8,376 nucleotides of DNA from assembly GCA_009908925.1 (NCBI GenBank), contig JAAAOH010000244.1:1-8376 (forward strand), given 5' to 3'. Source of the DNA: Spirochaetota bacterium (GTDB lineage: Bacteria; Spirochaetota; Spirochaetia; DSM-27196; PWMO01). Under the pieces are notes generated by a model that was not told where the DNA came from, did no database searches, and saw nothing but the letters and a program-made list of their open reading frames with translations. The number at the start of each line of letters is the position of its first letter. The first letter of the stretch is position 1. Shown piece by piece: positions 1 to 5,579 of the stretch. Made by a program: the position numbers and the translations under genes.

Positions 1-903
1 CCGGACCATCTCGACTACTACCGCGACTACGCGGATATCCGCGACGCCTTCGTGAGCTATCTCGAGCGTCTGCCCGACGGCGGGGAGCTCATCTACTGCG
101 CGGACGACCCCGGCGCCTGCGAGGTCGCCGGGGTGATTGCCGAGCGGCGCCCGGATGTGAGGCGCACGCCGTACGGCAGGCACGCGAGCGGAGCGTTCGG
201 GCTCGAACACGTGGAGACGCTGCCCGGGCGGACGGAGTTTCGCCTCGCCGGATTCGGGGAGACCTTCGAGGTCCGCGTGCCCGGCGAGCACAACGCCGTG
301 AATGCAGCCGCTGCGCTCTGCGCGGTCTCGCGGCTCGCCGCGCGGAGCTCCGGCGCCGCGGGAGGCGAGGGCGCCGCAGACGCCGGTGCGGGCCTGGACC
401 CCGGCGCCGCGGCTTCCGCCCTGCGCGGGTTCGCCGGCACCCGCCGCCGCAGCGAGGTGATCGGCGAGGCCGGTGGCGTGCTGTTCCTCGACGACTACGG
501 TCACCACCCGACCGCCATTCGCAAAACCCTCGCCGGGATCCGGCGCTTCTATCCCGATCGTCGCCTCATCGTCGACTTCATGTCCCACACCTACTCGCGC
601 ACGGCGGCATTGCTCGATGACTTTGCGACCTGTTTCGCCGATGCTGACGAGGTGATCCTCCACGAGATTTACGCTTCCGCCCGTGAGCACTTCGACGGCT
701 CCATCGACGGCCGGGATCTCGCGGATGCGGTCGCAGCGCATCATCCGGCGGTGCGCTATGTCGAGAAGGTGGACGATGCCGAGGCGGGGCTCCACGACGG
801 GCTCGTGCCGGGAGATCTTTTCATCACCATGGGGGCGGGAAACAACTGGGTACTGTCCCATCGGCTCTATCGGGCCCGATCAAAGGAGAGCGCAGACGCA
901 TGA
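1..903 (+). CDS. murC: UDP-N-acetylmuramate--L-alanine ligase (MurC), 5' partial
   Basis: MurC is the cytoplasmic, ATP-dependent ligase that adds L-alanine to UDP-N-acetylmuramic acid, the first step of the peptidoglycan peptide stem. The open frame enters from the left edge at base 1 with PDHLDYY, the Mur-ligase central-domain motif, so the GTG at 52 is an internal codon and not the start. About 300 residues are visible; MurC is usually 450-480, so the N-terminal Rossmann domain and the P-loop are outside the window. Seen in order: GEHNAVNAAAA (about 283-315), the hinge into the C-terminal domain; DDYGHHPT (490-513); SHTYSRT (about 583-603); HEIYASAREHF (about 661-693); and a terminal GAGNNW (832-849). 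An Ala/Gly-rich insertion (about 337-415) lies between the central and C-terminal domains. The TGA overlaps the ATG of yicC (ATGA at 900-903), implying coupled translation. Mpl is the main alternative, but the spacing of the HHPT and HTYSRT motifs favours MurC. Confidence 0.93.
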   Translation, partial: PDHLDYYRDYADIRDAFVSYLERLPDGGELIYCADDPGACEVAGVIAERRPDVRRTPYGRHASGAFGLEHVETLPGRTEFRLAGFGETFEVRVPGEHNAVNAAAALCAVSRLAARSSGAAGGEGAADAGAGLDPGAAASALRGFAGTRRRSEVIGEAGGVLFLDDYGHHPTAIRKTLAGIRRFYPDRRLIVDFMSHTYSRTAALLDDFATCFADADEVILHEIYASAREHFDGSIDGRDLADAVAAHHPAVRYVEKVDDAEAGLHDGLVPGDLFITMGAGNNWVLSHRLYRARSKESADA

Positions 904-1768
904 AGGGCATGACCGGCTTCGGCTACGCCGAGTACCGCGCGGAGAATCTGGAGATCACCGCCGAGGTGAAATCCTACAACAACCGGTACCTCGATATCTT
1001 CGTCAACCTCCCGTCCTTTCTCAGCCAGCTCGAGCCATCTGTGCGGGAGTTCGTTGCACCGTGGCTGTTGCGGGGGCGCGTGGAGATCTACCTGCGCGTG
1101 CACGACCGCGAGTCCGACGTGTCGGTCAACATCGACCGGCCGACGCTCGGTGCGTATCGCGATGCGCTTCACGAGATGAGCGAGATCCTCGGCTCGGGCG
1201 AAGAGGTGAGGCTGTCCCACGTGATGCGGCTCGAGGGCATCATGGAGGTCAAGCGCGGCCGGGACATTGACGACTACTGGGAGCTCATGAAGCCCACCCT
1301 CGAAGAGGCGATCGTGGAGTTCGATGCCTCGCGCGCGCCCGGGAGGGGGAATCAACGAGAGAGGATATTGCTTCCCAGCTCAAGCGGATCCGGGAGGTCG
1401 TCGATGAGCTCGAGAGGCGCGCCCCGGAGCTCGAGGCGGCGCTGCGGCAGAACGTCACAGAGCGCTTCGACGAGGTCCTCGGCGAGCAGGTAAACGAGGA
1501 CCGGGTCTACGCGGAGATCGCCTCGCTTCTCATAAAGCATTCGATAAACGAGGAGCTCGTACGGCTTCGCGCCCACCTGAAGTCATTCGAGGAGACGATA
1601 TCCACGGAAGGTGCGGTCGGAAAGAAGCTCGATTTCTTCTGCCAGGAGCTCAATCGGGAGGTCAACACCGTAGCCTCCAAGAGCTTCGCATCGGACGTGA
1701 ACCGCCGCGTCGTCGAGGCGAAGGACGCCGTCGAGAACATACGCGAGCAACTGCGAAACGTGGAGTAG
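900..1768 (+). pseudogene. yicC: YicC/YloC-family endoribonuclease (UPF0701), frameshifted
   Basis: YicC proteins are single-strand-directed endoribonucleases of about 290 residues, linked in E. coli to small-RNA (RyhB) turnover. The gene opens with the family hallmark MKGMTGFGYAE and continues through NNRYLDI and the RGRVEIYL strand in one frame. At about residue 146 (1335-1340) homology jumps to the -1 frame, which continues REGESTREDIASQL, HSINEELVRL, GKKLDFFCQELNRE and NTVASKS to the TAG at 1766-1768. The first frame instead runs on as nonspecific Ser/Arg-rich sequence to 1493. The run of CG units at 1330-1338 is one unit too long: removing 2 bp gives S-R-A-R-E-G and a 288-residue protein, in register with E. 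coli YicC as I recall it (287). The start overlaps the murC stop, and cmk begins 4 nt after the stop. As written the product lacks the conserved C-terminal DUF1732 domain. It is either a recent mutation or a sequence error; the family assignment is very secure. Confidence 0.92.
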
Positions 1769-1772
1769 GTGA

Positions 1773-2285
1773 GTGAAGATAGCGATTTCGGGCAAGAGCG
1801 GCTGCGGCAACTCGACCGTCAGCCGCATCGTCGCTGACCGGCTCGGCCTCCGGCTGGTCAACTACACCTTCCGGGCCCTCGCCGCCGAGCGCGGAATAAG
1901 CTTCGACGAGGTCCGCCGCCAGGCCGAGGAAGACTCGAGCCTCGACGTGTACCTCGACAGGCGACAGGTGGAGCTCGCCCGGGAGGGTGACTGCGTGCTC
2001 GGATCCCGGCTCGCGGTATGGCTGCTCGATGATGCGGACCTGAAGGTCTACCTCACGGCGCCGCTCTCGGTGCGTGCCTCACGCATACAGCGACGCGAGG
2101 GGGGCAGCTTTCAGGAAGTGCTTCGAAAGACGCGGGCACGCGACGAGCGTGATCGCAGCCGCTACCTCCAGCTCTACGACATCGACAACGATGAGTTCGA
2201 CTTCGTGGATCTGGTGATCGACACCCAGAACATTCAGCCCGAGGACGTCGCCGAGCGCATCATCACAACGGCCGGAGATGAATGA
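1773..2285 (+). CDS. cmk: (d)CMP kinase, archaeal-type, with Asn in the P-loop
   Basis: This 170-residue protein matches the short archaeal/spirochaetal class of cytidylate kinase, which phosphorylates CMP/dCMP with ATP in the cytoplasm. Seen in order: an N-terminal P-loop GKSGCGNST (residues 7-15), YTFRALAAERG (CMP-side helix), DVYLDRRQ, the strand VLGSRLAVWLL, LKVYLTAPLSVRASRI, then the RDERDRSRYLQLYDID segment and DLVIDT, all typical of this class. The invariant Walker A lysine is Asn13; I recall Thr or Asn at this place in some archaeal and spirochaetal members, so the enzyme need not be dead. The start is GTG with a GGAG 7 nt upstream (1762-1765) that lies inside the yicC stop region. 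Its 3' end overlaps the next start by 8 nt. A kinase for another small nucleotide cannot be fully excluded, but overall similarity favours CMP. Confidence 0.88.
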   Translation: MKIAISGKSGCGNSTVSRIVADRLGLRLVNYTFRALAAERGISFDEVRRQAEEDSSLDVYLDRRQVELAREGDCVLGSRLAVWLLDDADLKVYLTAPLSVRASRIQRREGGSFQEVLRKTRARDERDRSRYLQLYDIDNDEFDFVDLVIDTQNIQPEDVAERIITTAGDE

Positions 2286-3030
2286 GGCGACGATTCGACT
2301 GTATGAGGAGCTCAATCGCTTCACCTCCCGCGGGGAGGAAAGTGAGGACCGGGAGTACCGCACGCAGTTCATCGGGAATCCCGGTGTAAAGGACCTCATC
2401 GAGTCCCTCGGTGTGCCGCATACCGAAGTCGACATGATCCTCGTAGGCGGCGAGTCGGTGGGCTTCTACTACCGCGTACAGGATGGCGACCGCATCGCCG
2501 TGTATCCCGTCTTCGAGAGCTTCGACGTGGGCGAGGTCTCCCGGGTGCGCACCACCCCGCTGCGCGAGCCCCGATTCATTCTCGACGTGCACCTCGGAAA
2601 GCTTGCGCGGCTTATGCGGATGCTCGGCTTCGATACCCTCTATAACAACTCGTGGGATGATCCGGAAATCGTGCAGCGGGGCCTCGCCGAGAACCGCATC
2701 ATCCTCACGCGCGACGCCGGAATCCTCAAACGTCGCGAGGTCACCCACGGCTATCTCGTGCGCTCCGATGATCCCCTCGAGCAGGCCGCGGCGGTCCTCC
2801 GCCGCTTCGACCACCTCTCCGCCCGCATCGAGCCCTTTCACCGCTGCATGGCCTGCAACGGCCTCATCGAGCCGGTCTCGCGGGAGGAGGTGGAGGATGA
2901 TCTTCTGCCGGGCACCCGGCAGAACTACGATGAGTTCTATCGCTGCCGGGGCTGCGCGCGCGTCTACTGGCGGGGCTCACACTACGAGGCGATGCGGGAG
3001 AAGATCGAGACCCTGCTCGAACGAGGCTGA
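2278..3030 (+). CDS. Ubiquitin-fold + Mut7-C RNase domain protein with zinc ribbon
   Basis: A 250-residue protein with two recognisable parts. Residues 1-90 (ATIRLYEELNRF near the start, then a DGDRIAVYPVFESF strand) fit the Ub-Mut7C domain, a beta-grasp/ThiS-like fold. Residues 98-235 fit the Mut7-C RNase domain, a PIN-like fold: FILDVHLGKLARLMRMLGFD carries Asp103, and IILTRDAGILKRR carries Asp146, the expected metal-binding acids. A C-terminal zinc ribbon has Cys190/Cys193 and Cys223/Cys226 (CMAC and CRGC). The family is named after C. elegans MUT-7; the substrate of bacterial members is unknown to me. ATG 2278 overlaps the cmk stop by 8 nt; its GGAG (2274-2277) touches the ATG, so initiation probably depends on translational reinitiation after cmk. 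It is the last gene of the murC operon. Domain calls are firm, function is inferred. Confidence 0.88.
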   Translation: MNEATIRLYEELNRFTSRGEESEDREYRTQFIGNPGVKDLIESLGVPHTEVDMILVGGESVGFYYRVQDGDRIAVYPVFESFDVGEVSRVRTTPLREPRFILDVHLGKLARLMRMLGFDTLYNNSWDDPEIVQRGLAENRIILTRDAGILKRREVTHGYLVRSDDPLEQAAAVLRRFDHLSARIEPFHRCMACNGLIEPVSREEVEDDLLPGTRQNYDEFYRCRGCARVYWRGSHYEAMREKIETLLERG

Positions 3031-3055
3031 GCGCGGGCAGGCGGCGGCGGGTGCT

Positions 3056-3117
3056 CCGGCGCGACGCAGGGCGCCCCTCGCCGGCCCTCCGGGTTAGTTG
3101 CTATAGCAAGTTTTTTT
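3056..3117 (+). terminator. Possible operon-end terminator
   Basis: After the Mut7-C stop there is a GC stem (CCGGCG 3056-3061 with CGCCGG 3079-3084), whose loop contains the palindrome GGGCGCCC (3069-3076). Further on, TTGCTATAGCAA (3098-3109) is a perfect 12-nt palindrome that leads directly into seven Ts (3111-3117). The T-run is adjacent only to the second hairpin, which is weak (4 bp, TATA loop), so termination efficiency is uncertain. The same AT-rich stretch may instead serve the promoter of the next gene. Confidence 0.35.
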
Positions 3118-3139
3118 AACATATTTTCCTGAATATATA
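3098..3139 (+). promoter_or_regulatory. Probable promoter region of the DUF3179 gene
   Basis: This is a sharply AT-rich stretch in a GC-rich window, directly upstream of an independent gene. TTGCTA (3098-3103) and TATTTT (3122-3127) are 18 nt apart and could serve as -35 and -10. An alternative -10 is TATATA (3134-3139), but its -35 would be only a T-run. The choice is not resolvable by eye. Confidence 0.38.
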
Positions 3140-3183
3140 GAAAACACCTCCCGGCCGCAGTAGGTTATGGGCAGGAGAGGCAT

Positions 3184-4479
3184 ATGACCACAAAAGTAAT
3201 CTATATAACCGCACTGGTCGCGGTCCTCGTCGGCTGCGGCACAGGATCCGCCGGCTCCGCCGACGGGAACCCGGCGCCGGAATCACAGGGGGCGCAGAGC
3301 ACCGGTAGCGTTGAGTCCTCGACCGACGGCGACGGAGCCTTCGTTGTATCCGCGGATGCCCCGGAGGGGGGCGCCGGCGAGTACGAGGCTCCCGAGCTTC
3401 CCGCCGACCTGCAGAACCAGTCACCGCCGCCCGGTGCCAGGGGGCAGTTCATCACCGATTTCTCCCGGGCGACCATCTCCTATGACCAGGTGATGTCCGG
3501 CGGGCCGCCCAAGGACGGGATCCCCTCCGTGGATGAGCCGAAGTTCGTCTCCGTGTCGGAGGCCGACTCGTGGATCGCCGAGGATGAGAGCGTACAGGTG
3601 GTCTCGGTCGGGTCCGGCGAAGAGCGGCGAACCCACATCTACCCGATCCAGATTCTCATGTGGCATGAGATCGTCAACGACGTCGTCGGAGGGCGGCCGG
3701 TGACGGTGACCTACTGTCCGCTCTGCAATACGGGTATCGCCTTCGATCGGCGCTTCGACGGCCGCGTGCTCGACTTCGGCACGACCGGCAGGCTCCGCTA
3801 CAGTAATCTCATCATGTACGACCGCCAGACCGAGACCTGGTGGCAGCAGGCAACCGGACGGGCAGTTGCCGGCGCCTATGCAGGGGGACGCCTCCAGATG
3901 GTTCCCATGCTCACCCTGTCCTGGTCGGATGCCACGGATAAGTACCCCGACGCTCGCGTGGTCTCGAAAGACACCGGCTTCAACCGGTCATACGGCAGAA
4001 ACCCATACCGCGGCTACGATACCGCCGAGCGGCCCTTTCTCTATAGCGGACCGACCGACGACGAGTTCTCCCCGATGACGCGTGTGGTGACCGTGTTCCA
4101 CAACGAATCCTCCGAGGCGTTTCCCTATCCGACCCTCCAGGAGGAACAGGTCGTCACCGCGAGCATCGGCGGCGACTCCATAGCGGTGTTCTGGGCGTCC
4201 GGTACCGCCTCGCCACTCGACACCGGCAGCACCGCCGACGGACGGGATGTCGGTACGGCAAACGCCTTCTTCGCCCGTGCCGACGGCCGGGAGCTGAGCT
4301 TCGGCGTCGAGGGCGGAGAAATCGTCGATGAGCAGACCGGCAGTACCTGGGACGTCGGCGGCCGTGCAACGGGCGGTCCGCTCGCCGGCACGCGCCTCGA
4401 CCCGGTGACCACCTCCCAGCACTTCTGGTTCTCCTGGCCTGGACCGCGTTCGAGCAGGAGAGCGGATAGTCTCTCATAA
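3184..4479 (+). CDS. DUF3179 domain lipoprotein, C-terminus altered by a 5-bp duplication
   Basis: A 431-residue predicted lipoprotein. It has a signal peptide with lipobox LVGC (Cys18), then a Ser/Gly/Glu-rich linker (about 19-75) typical of a surface or periplasmic tether. From about residue 85 the DUF3179 domain follows: YPIQILMWHEIVND, VTVTYCPLCNTGIAFDR (Cys178 and Cys181), DFGTTGRLRYSNLIMYDR, TETWWQQATG, and near the end HFWFSW. The biochemical role of DUF3179 is unknown to me; the CPLC pair could bind metal or be redox active, which is speculation. The start is fixed by AGGAG (3173-3177) 6 nt before the ATG. After HFWFSW the frame is lost: CCTGG occurs twice in tandem (4433-4442). Without one copy the end reads HFWFSWTAFEQESG and stops at TAG 4467-4469, agreeing with the aromatic W-x-A-F tail of the family. 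As written, 13 unrelated residues follow. The damage is small and the protein may still work. Confidence 0.9.
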   Translation: MTTKVIYITALVAVLVGCGTGSAGSADGNPAPESQGAQSTGSVESSTDGDGAFVVSADAPEGGAGEYEAPELPADLQNQSPPPGARGQFITDFSRATISYDQVMSGGPPKDGIPSVDEPKFVSVSEADSWIAEDESVQVVSVGSGEERRTHIYPIQILMWHEIVNDVVGGRPVTVTYCPLCNTGIAFDRRFDGRVLDFGTTGRLRYSNLIMYDRQTETWWQQATGRAVAGAYAGGRLQMVPMLTLSWSDATDKYPDARVVSKDTGFNRSYGRNPYRGYDTAERPFLYSGPTDDEFSPMTRVVTVFHNESSEAFPYPTLQEEQVVTASIGGDSIAVFWASGTASPLDTGSTADGRDVGTANAFFARADGRELSFGVEGGEIVDEQTGSTWDVGGRATGGPLAGTRLDPVTTSQHFWFSWPGPRSSRRADSLS

Positions 4480-4503
4480 CCCCTGCCTCCTCACCCGCGA
4501 TGT

Positions 4504-4557
4504 GACCGCCGATCGTCGACCCGCCCGGGCCGGCGGTCGGCGGCGCGTTGCGTTTTT
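4504..4557 (+). terminator. Intrinsic terminator after the DUF3179 gene
   Basis: CCGCCGA (4506-4512) pairs with TCGGCGG (4537-4543), and an alternative register pairs GACCGCC (4504-4510) with GGCGGTC (4532-4538). A short CGCGTTGCG tract and then five Ts (4553-4557) follow. The Ts are 9 nt from the stem base, longer than ideal, so efficiency is uncertain. Confidence 0.55.
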
Positions 4558-4567
4558 GATTGATCAA
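4556..4567. promoter_or_regulatory. Inverted repeat TTGAT-N2-ATCAA, possible operator
   Basis: A perfect 5-bp inverted repeat (TTGAT 4556-4560, ATCAA 4563-4567), with the inner palindrome TTGATCAA at 4560-4567, ends 8 nt upstream of the rubrerythrin -35. The half-sites equal those of the FNR box, but FNR/CRP sites have a 4-nt spacer and this has 2, so it is not a standard FNR site. A position just upstream of a redox-defence gene fits a regulator site; the protein that binds it is unknown. Confidence 0.3.
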
Positions 4568-4575
4568 ATTCCCTC

Positions 4576-4604
4576 TTGCGAATAGGAGCAATTAGTACTA
4601 TAGT
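4576..4604 (+). promoter_or_regulatory. Sigma70-type promoter of the rubrerythrin gene
   Basis: TTGCGA (4576-4581) and TATAGT (4599-4604) are separated by exactly 17 nt, close to the housekeeping consensus. The predicted start is near A4611, giving a leader of about 117 nt before the ATG at 4728. The AT-rich composition contrasts with the flanking sequence. Confidence 0.68.
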
Positions 4605-4610
4605 TGTGTA

Positions 4611-4727
4611 AAGAATCAGCAAAGCAGTCAGGATGAATTGCTGCTCCCGGATCGTGTCGGGACGCCGTGCATATGGCACGTCGCTCTCCGCCATCGGGTT
4701 GGAGTGCATCCCGACGGGAGGACAACT
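4611..4727 (+). promoter_or_regulatory. Structured 5' leader of rubrerythrin with possible SD pairing
   Basis: The leader has mutually exclusive pairings around the ribosome binding site GGGAGG (4716-4721). CTCCCG (4644-4649) can pair with CGGGAG (4715-4720) and hide the SD. The same upstream segment (TCCCG 4645-4649) can instead pair with CGGGA (4658-4662). GTCGGGA (4656-4662) can also pair with TCCCGAC (4709-4715), ending just before the SD. A small hairpin CGTGC/GCACG (4666-4680, ATATG loop) lies between. No known riboswitch class is recognised, and short GC pairings occur by chance in GC-rich DNA. Confidence 0.33.
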
Positions 4728-5315
4728 ATGGCTAGTGTTAAGGGAACGCAGACGGAGAAGAACTTGCTCACCGCTTTCGCGGGCGAGTCACAGGCACGAA
4801 ATCGCTACACCTACTTCGCCACCAAGGCGGAAGAGGAAGGCTATATTCAGGTCGCGCAGCTTTTCGTCGAGACGGCAAACCAGGAAATGGAGCACGCCAA
4901 GCGGTACTGGACGTACCTCGAGGGCGGCGAGGTTGAGTTCACCTTCGCCTTCCCAGCGGGATTCGCCGATGACGTCACCGCATCCACCCCGGAGAATCTC
5001 GAGCATGCCGCCGCCGGCGAGCACTTCGAATGGACCGAGATGTACAAGGGATACGCCGATGTTGCCCGCGAAGAGGGGTTCCCCCGCATCGCCGCGCAGT
5101 TCGATGCCATCTGCGTAGCCGAGAAGCAGCATGAGAAGCGCTACAACAAGCTGCGGCAGAACCTTCTCGACGGCAGCGTCTTCAAGCGCGAAGACACCAC
5201 CATCTGGGCCTGCCTCAACTGCGGCTATGTCTTCGAGGGCAAAGAGCCCCCCAAGAAGTGCCCCGCATGCCAGAAGCCCCAGGGCTGGTTCGAGCTCGTT
5301 CGCGAGAACTGGTAG
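4728..5315 (+). CDS. rbr: Rubrerythrin (diiron + rubredoxin domains)
   Basis: Rubrerythrin is a cytoplasmic non-haem iron peroxidase that reduces hydrogen peroxide to water in anaerobes and microaerophiles, with electrons from rubredoxin/NADH. The 195-residue protein has the full classical layout. The N-terminal four-helix diiron domain carries Glu20, Glu53-x-x-His56, Glu98, Glu101 and Glu132-x-x-His135, in the positions known for Desulfovibrio rubrerythrin. A C-terminal rubredoxin-like Fe(SCys)4 domain carries Cys162/165 and Cys178/181 (CLNC and CPAC). The start at 4728 is chosen because the family begins about here and GGGAGG (4716-4721) sits 6 nt upstream; an in-frame ATG at 4638 would add 30 residues with no family similarity. 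It has its own promoter and terminator, so it is probably monocistronic. It implies an anaerobic or oxygen-sensitive host facing oxidative stress. Confidence 0.97.
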   Translation: MASVKGTQTEKNLLTAFAGESQARNRYTYFATKAEEEGYIQVAQLFVETANQEMEHAKRYWTYLEGGEVEFTFAFPAGFADDVTASTPENLEHAAAGEHFEWTEMYKGYADVAREEGFPRIAAQFDAICVAEKQHEKRYNKLRQNLLDGSVFKREDTTIWACLNCGYVFEGKEPPKKCPACQKPQGWFELVRENW

Positions 5316-5326
5316 AGATACACGAT

Positions 5327-5384
5327 GGCGCCGCCCGCAGACGGGGGCGCCGGTCTCCGGCACCCCGCGGGGCCCCGGACACCG
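5327..5384. repeat. Two consecutive GC-rich hairpins after rubrerythrin
   Basis: The first hairpin pairs GGCGCC (5327-5332) with GGCGCC (5346-5351), with inner CCC/GGG pairs around GCAGAC. The second is an exactly symmetric imperfect palindrome of 34 bp (5351-5384): CGGT/ACCG, TCCGG/CCGGA and the core CCCCGCGGGG (5363-5372), with only a C-C and a CA/CC mismatch. Neither has a T-run. They may protect the mRNA 3' end or be a dispersed palindromic repeat; only a genome search would tell. Confidence 0.55.
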
Positions 5385-5399
5385 CACGATACGCCTCTC

Positions 5400-5432
5400 A
5401 GGCCCGGCTGCTTCTCTGCGGTCGGGCCTTTT
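5400..5432 (+). terminator. Intrinsic terminator of the rubrerythrin transcript
   Basis: A 7-bp stem, AGGCCCG (5400-5406) with CGGGCCT (5423-5429), has a 16-nt loop and runs straight into TTTT (5429-5432). This is the standard rho-independent form, 85 nt after the rubrerythrin stop. Confidence 0.75.
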
Positions 5433-5579
5433 GGCGTTTATGGGCGTGAGGCTTTGTTGACCTCCTTCCTGTGCAGATAGTACGACCGGCCGCGCGGGCC
5501 GAAGCATAATCCGGAGGGTCCAAAGGCGGGGGCGATTCCGGCTTGCGGCAAGACGAAATGTGGGGTAGCCTCCGTCCCC
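5433..5579 (+). promoter_or_regulatory. Upstream region of the sugar kinase unit
   Basis: A promoter is expected here, since a terminator precedes and a new unit follows. TTGACC (5457-5462) is a good -35, but the best -10 (TAGTAC, 5478-5483) is at a poor 15-nt spacing. CATAAT (5505-5510) is a better -10 but has no clear -35. Two small inverted repeats are present: CGGCC/GGCCG (5487-5501) and CTTGC-G-GCAAG (5542-5552), the latter a possible operator. No open frame is convincing. Confidence 0.35.

Noticed and set aside
52..54. GTG at 52 as a start codon
   Set aside because: The frame is open to base 1 and encodes the Mur-ligase motif PDHLDYY before it, so the gene starts outside the window.
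340..415. Ala/Gly-rich stretch in MurC as another frameshift scar
   Set aside because: Both flanks are in one frame with conserved motifs at either side; it reads as a GC-driven loop insertion, not a frame break.
1335..1351. Programmed -1 ribosomal frameshift in yicC
   Set aside because: CCCGGGA (1338-1344) looks like a slippery heptamer but is in the wrong codon phase, and the G-run gives non-cognate P-site pairing. The CG-unit explanation restores family spacing exactly.
3031..3097. Continuation of coding sequence after the Mut7-C stop
   Set aside because: The other-frame reading to 3097 is low-complexity Ser/Arg/Ala sequence, an overlapping shadow of the Mut7-C gene and its GC-rich 3' flank.
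4638..4727. Upstream in-frame start adding 30 residues to rubrerythrin
   Set aside because: The extra residues have no family match, no SD stands before 4638, and GGGAGG precedes the ATG at 4728 at proper distance.
5458..5579. A small gene or RNA gene before the sugar kinase
   Set aside because: The open frame from 5543 uses TTG, has no SD and no family similarity; no RNA family fold was recognised, only two short inverted repeats.
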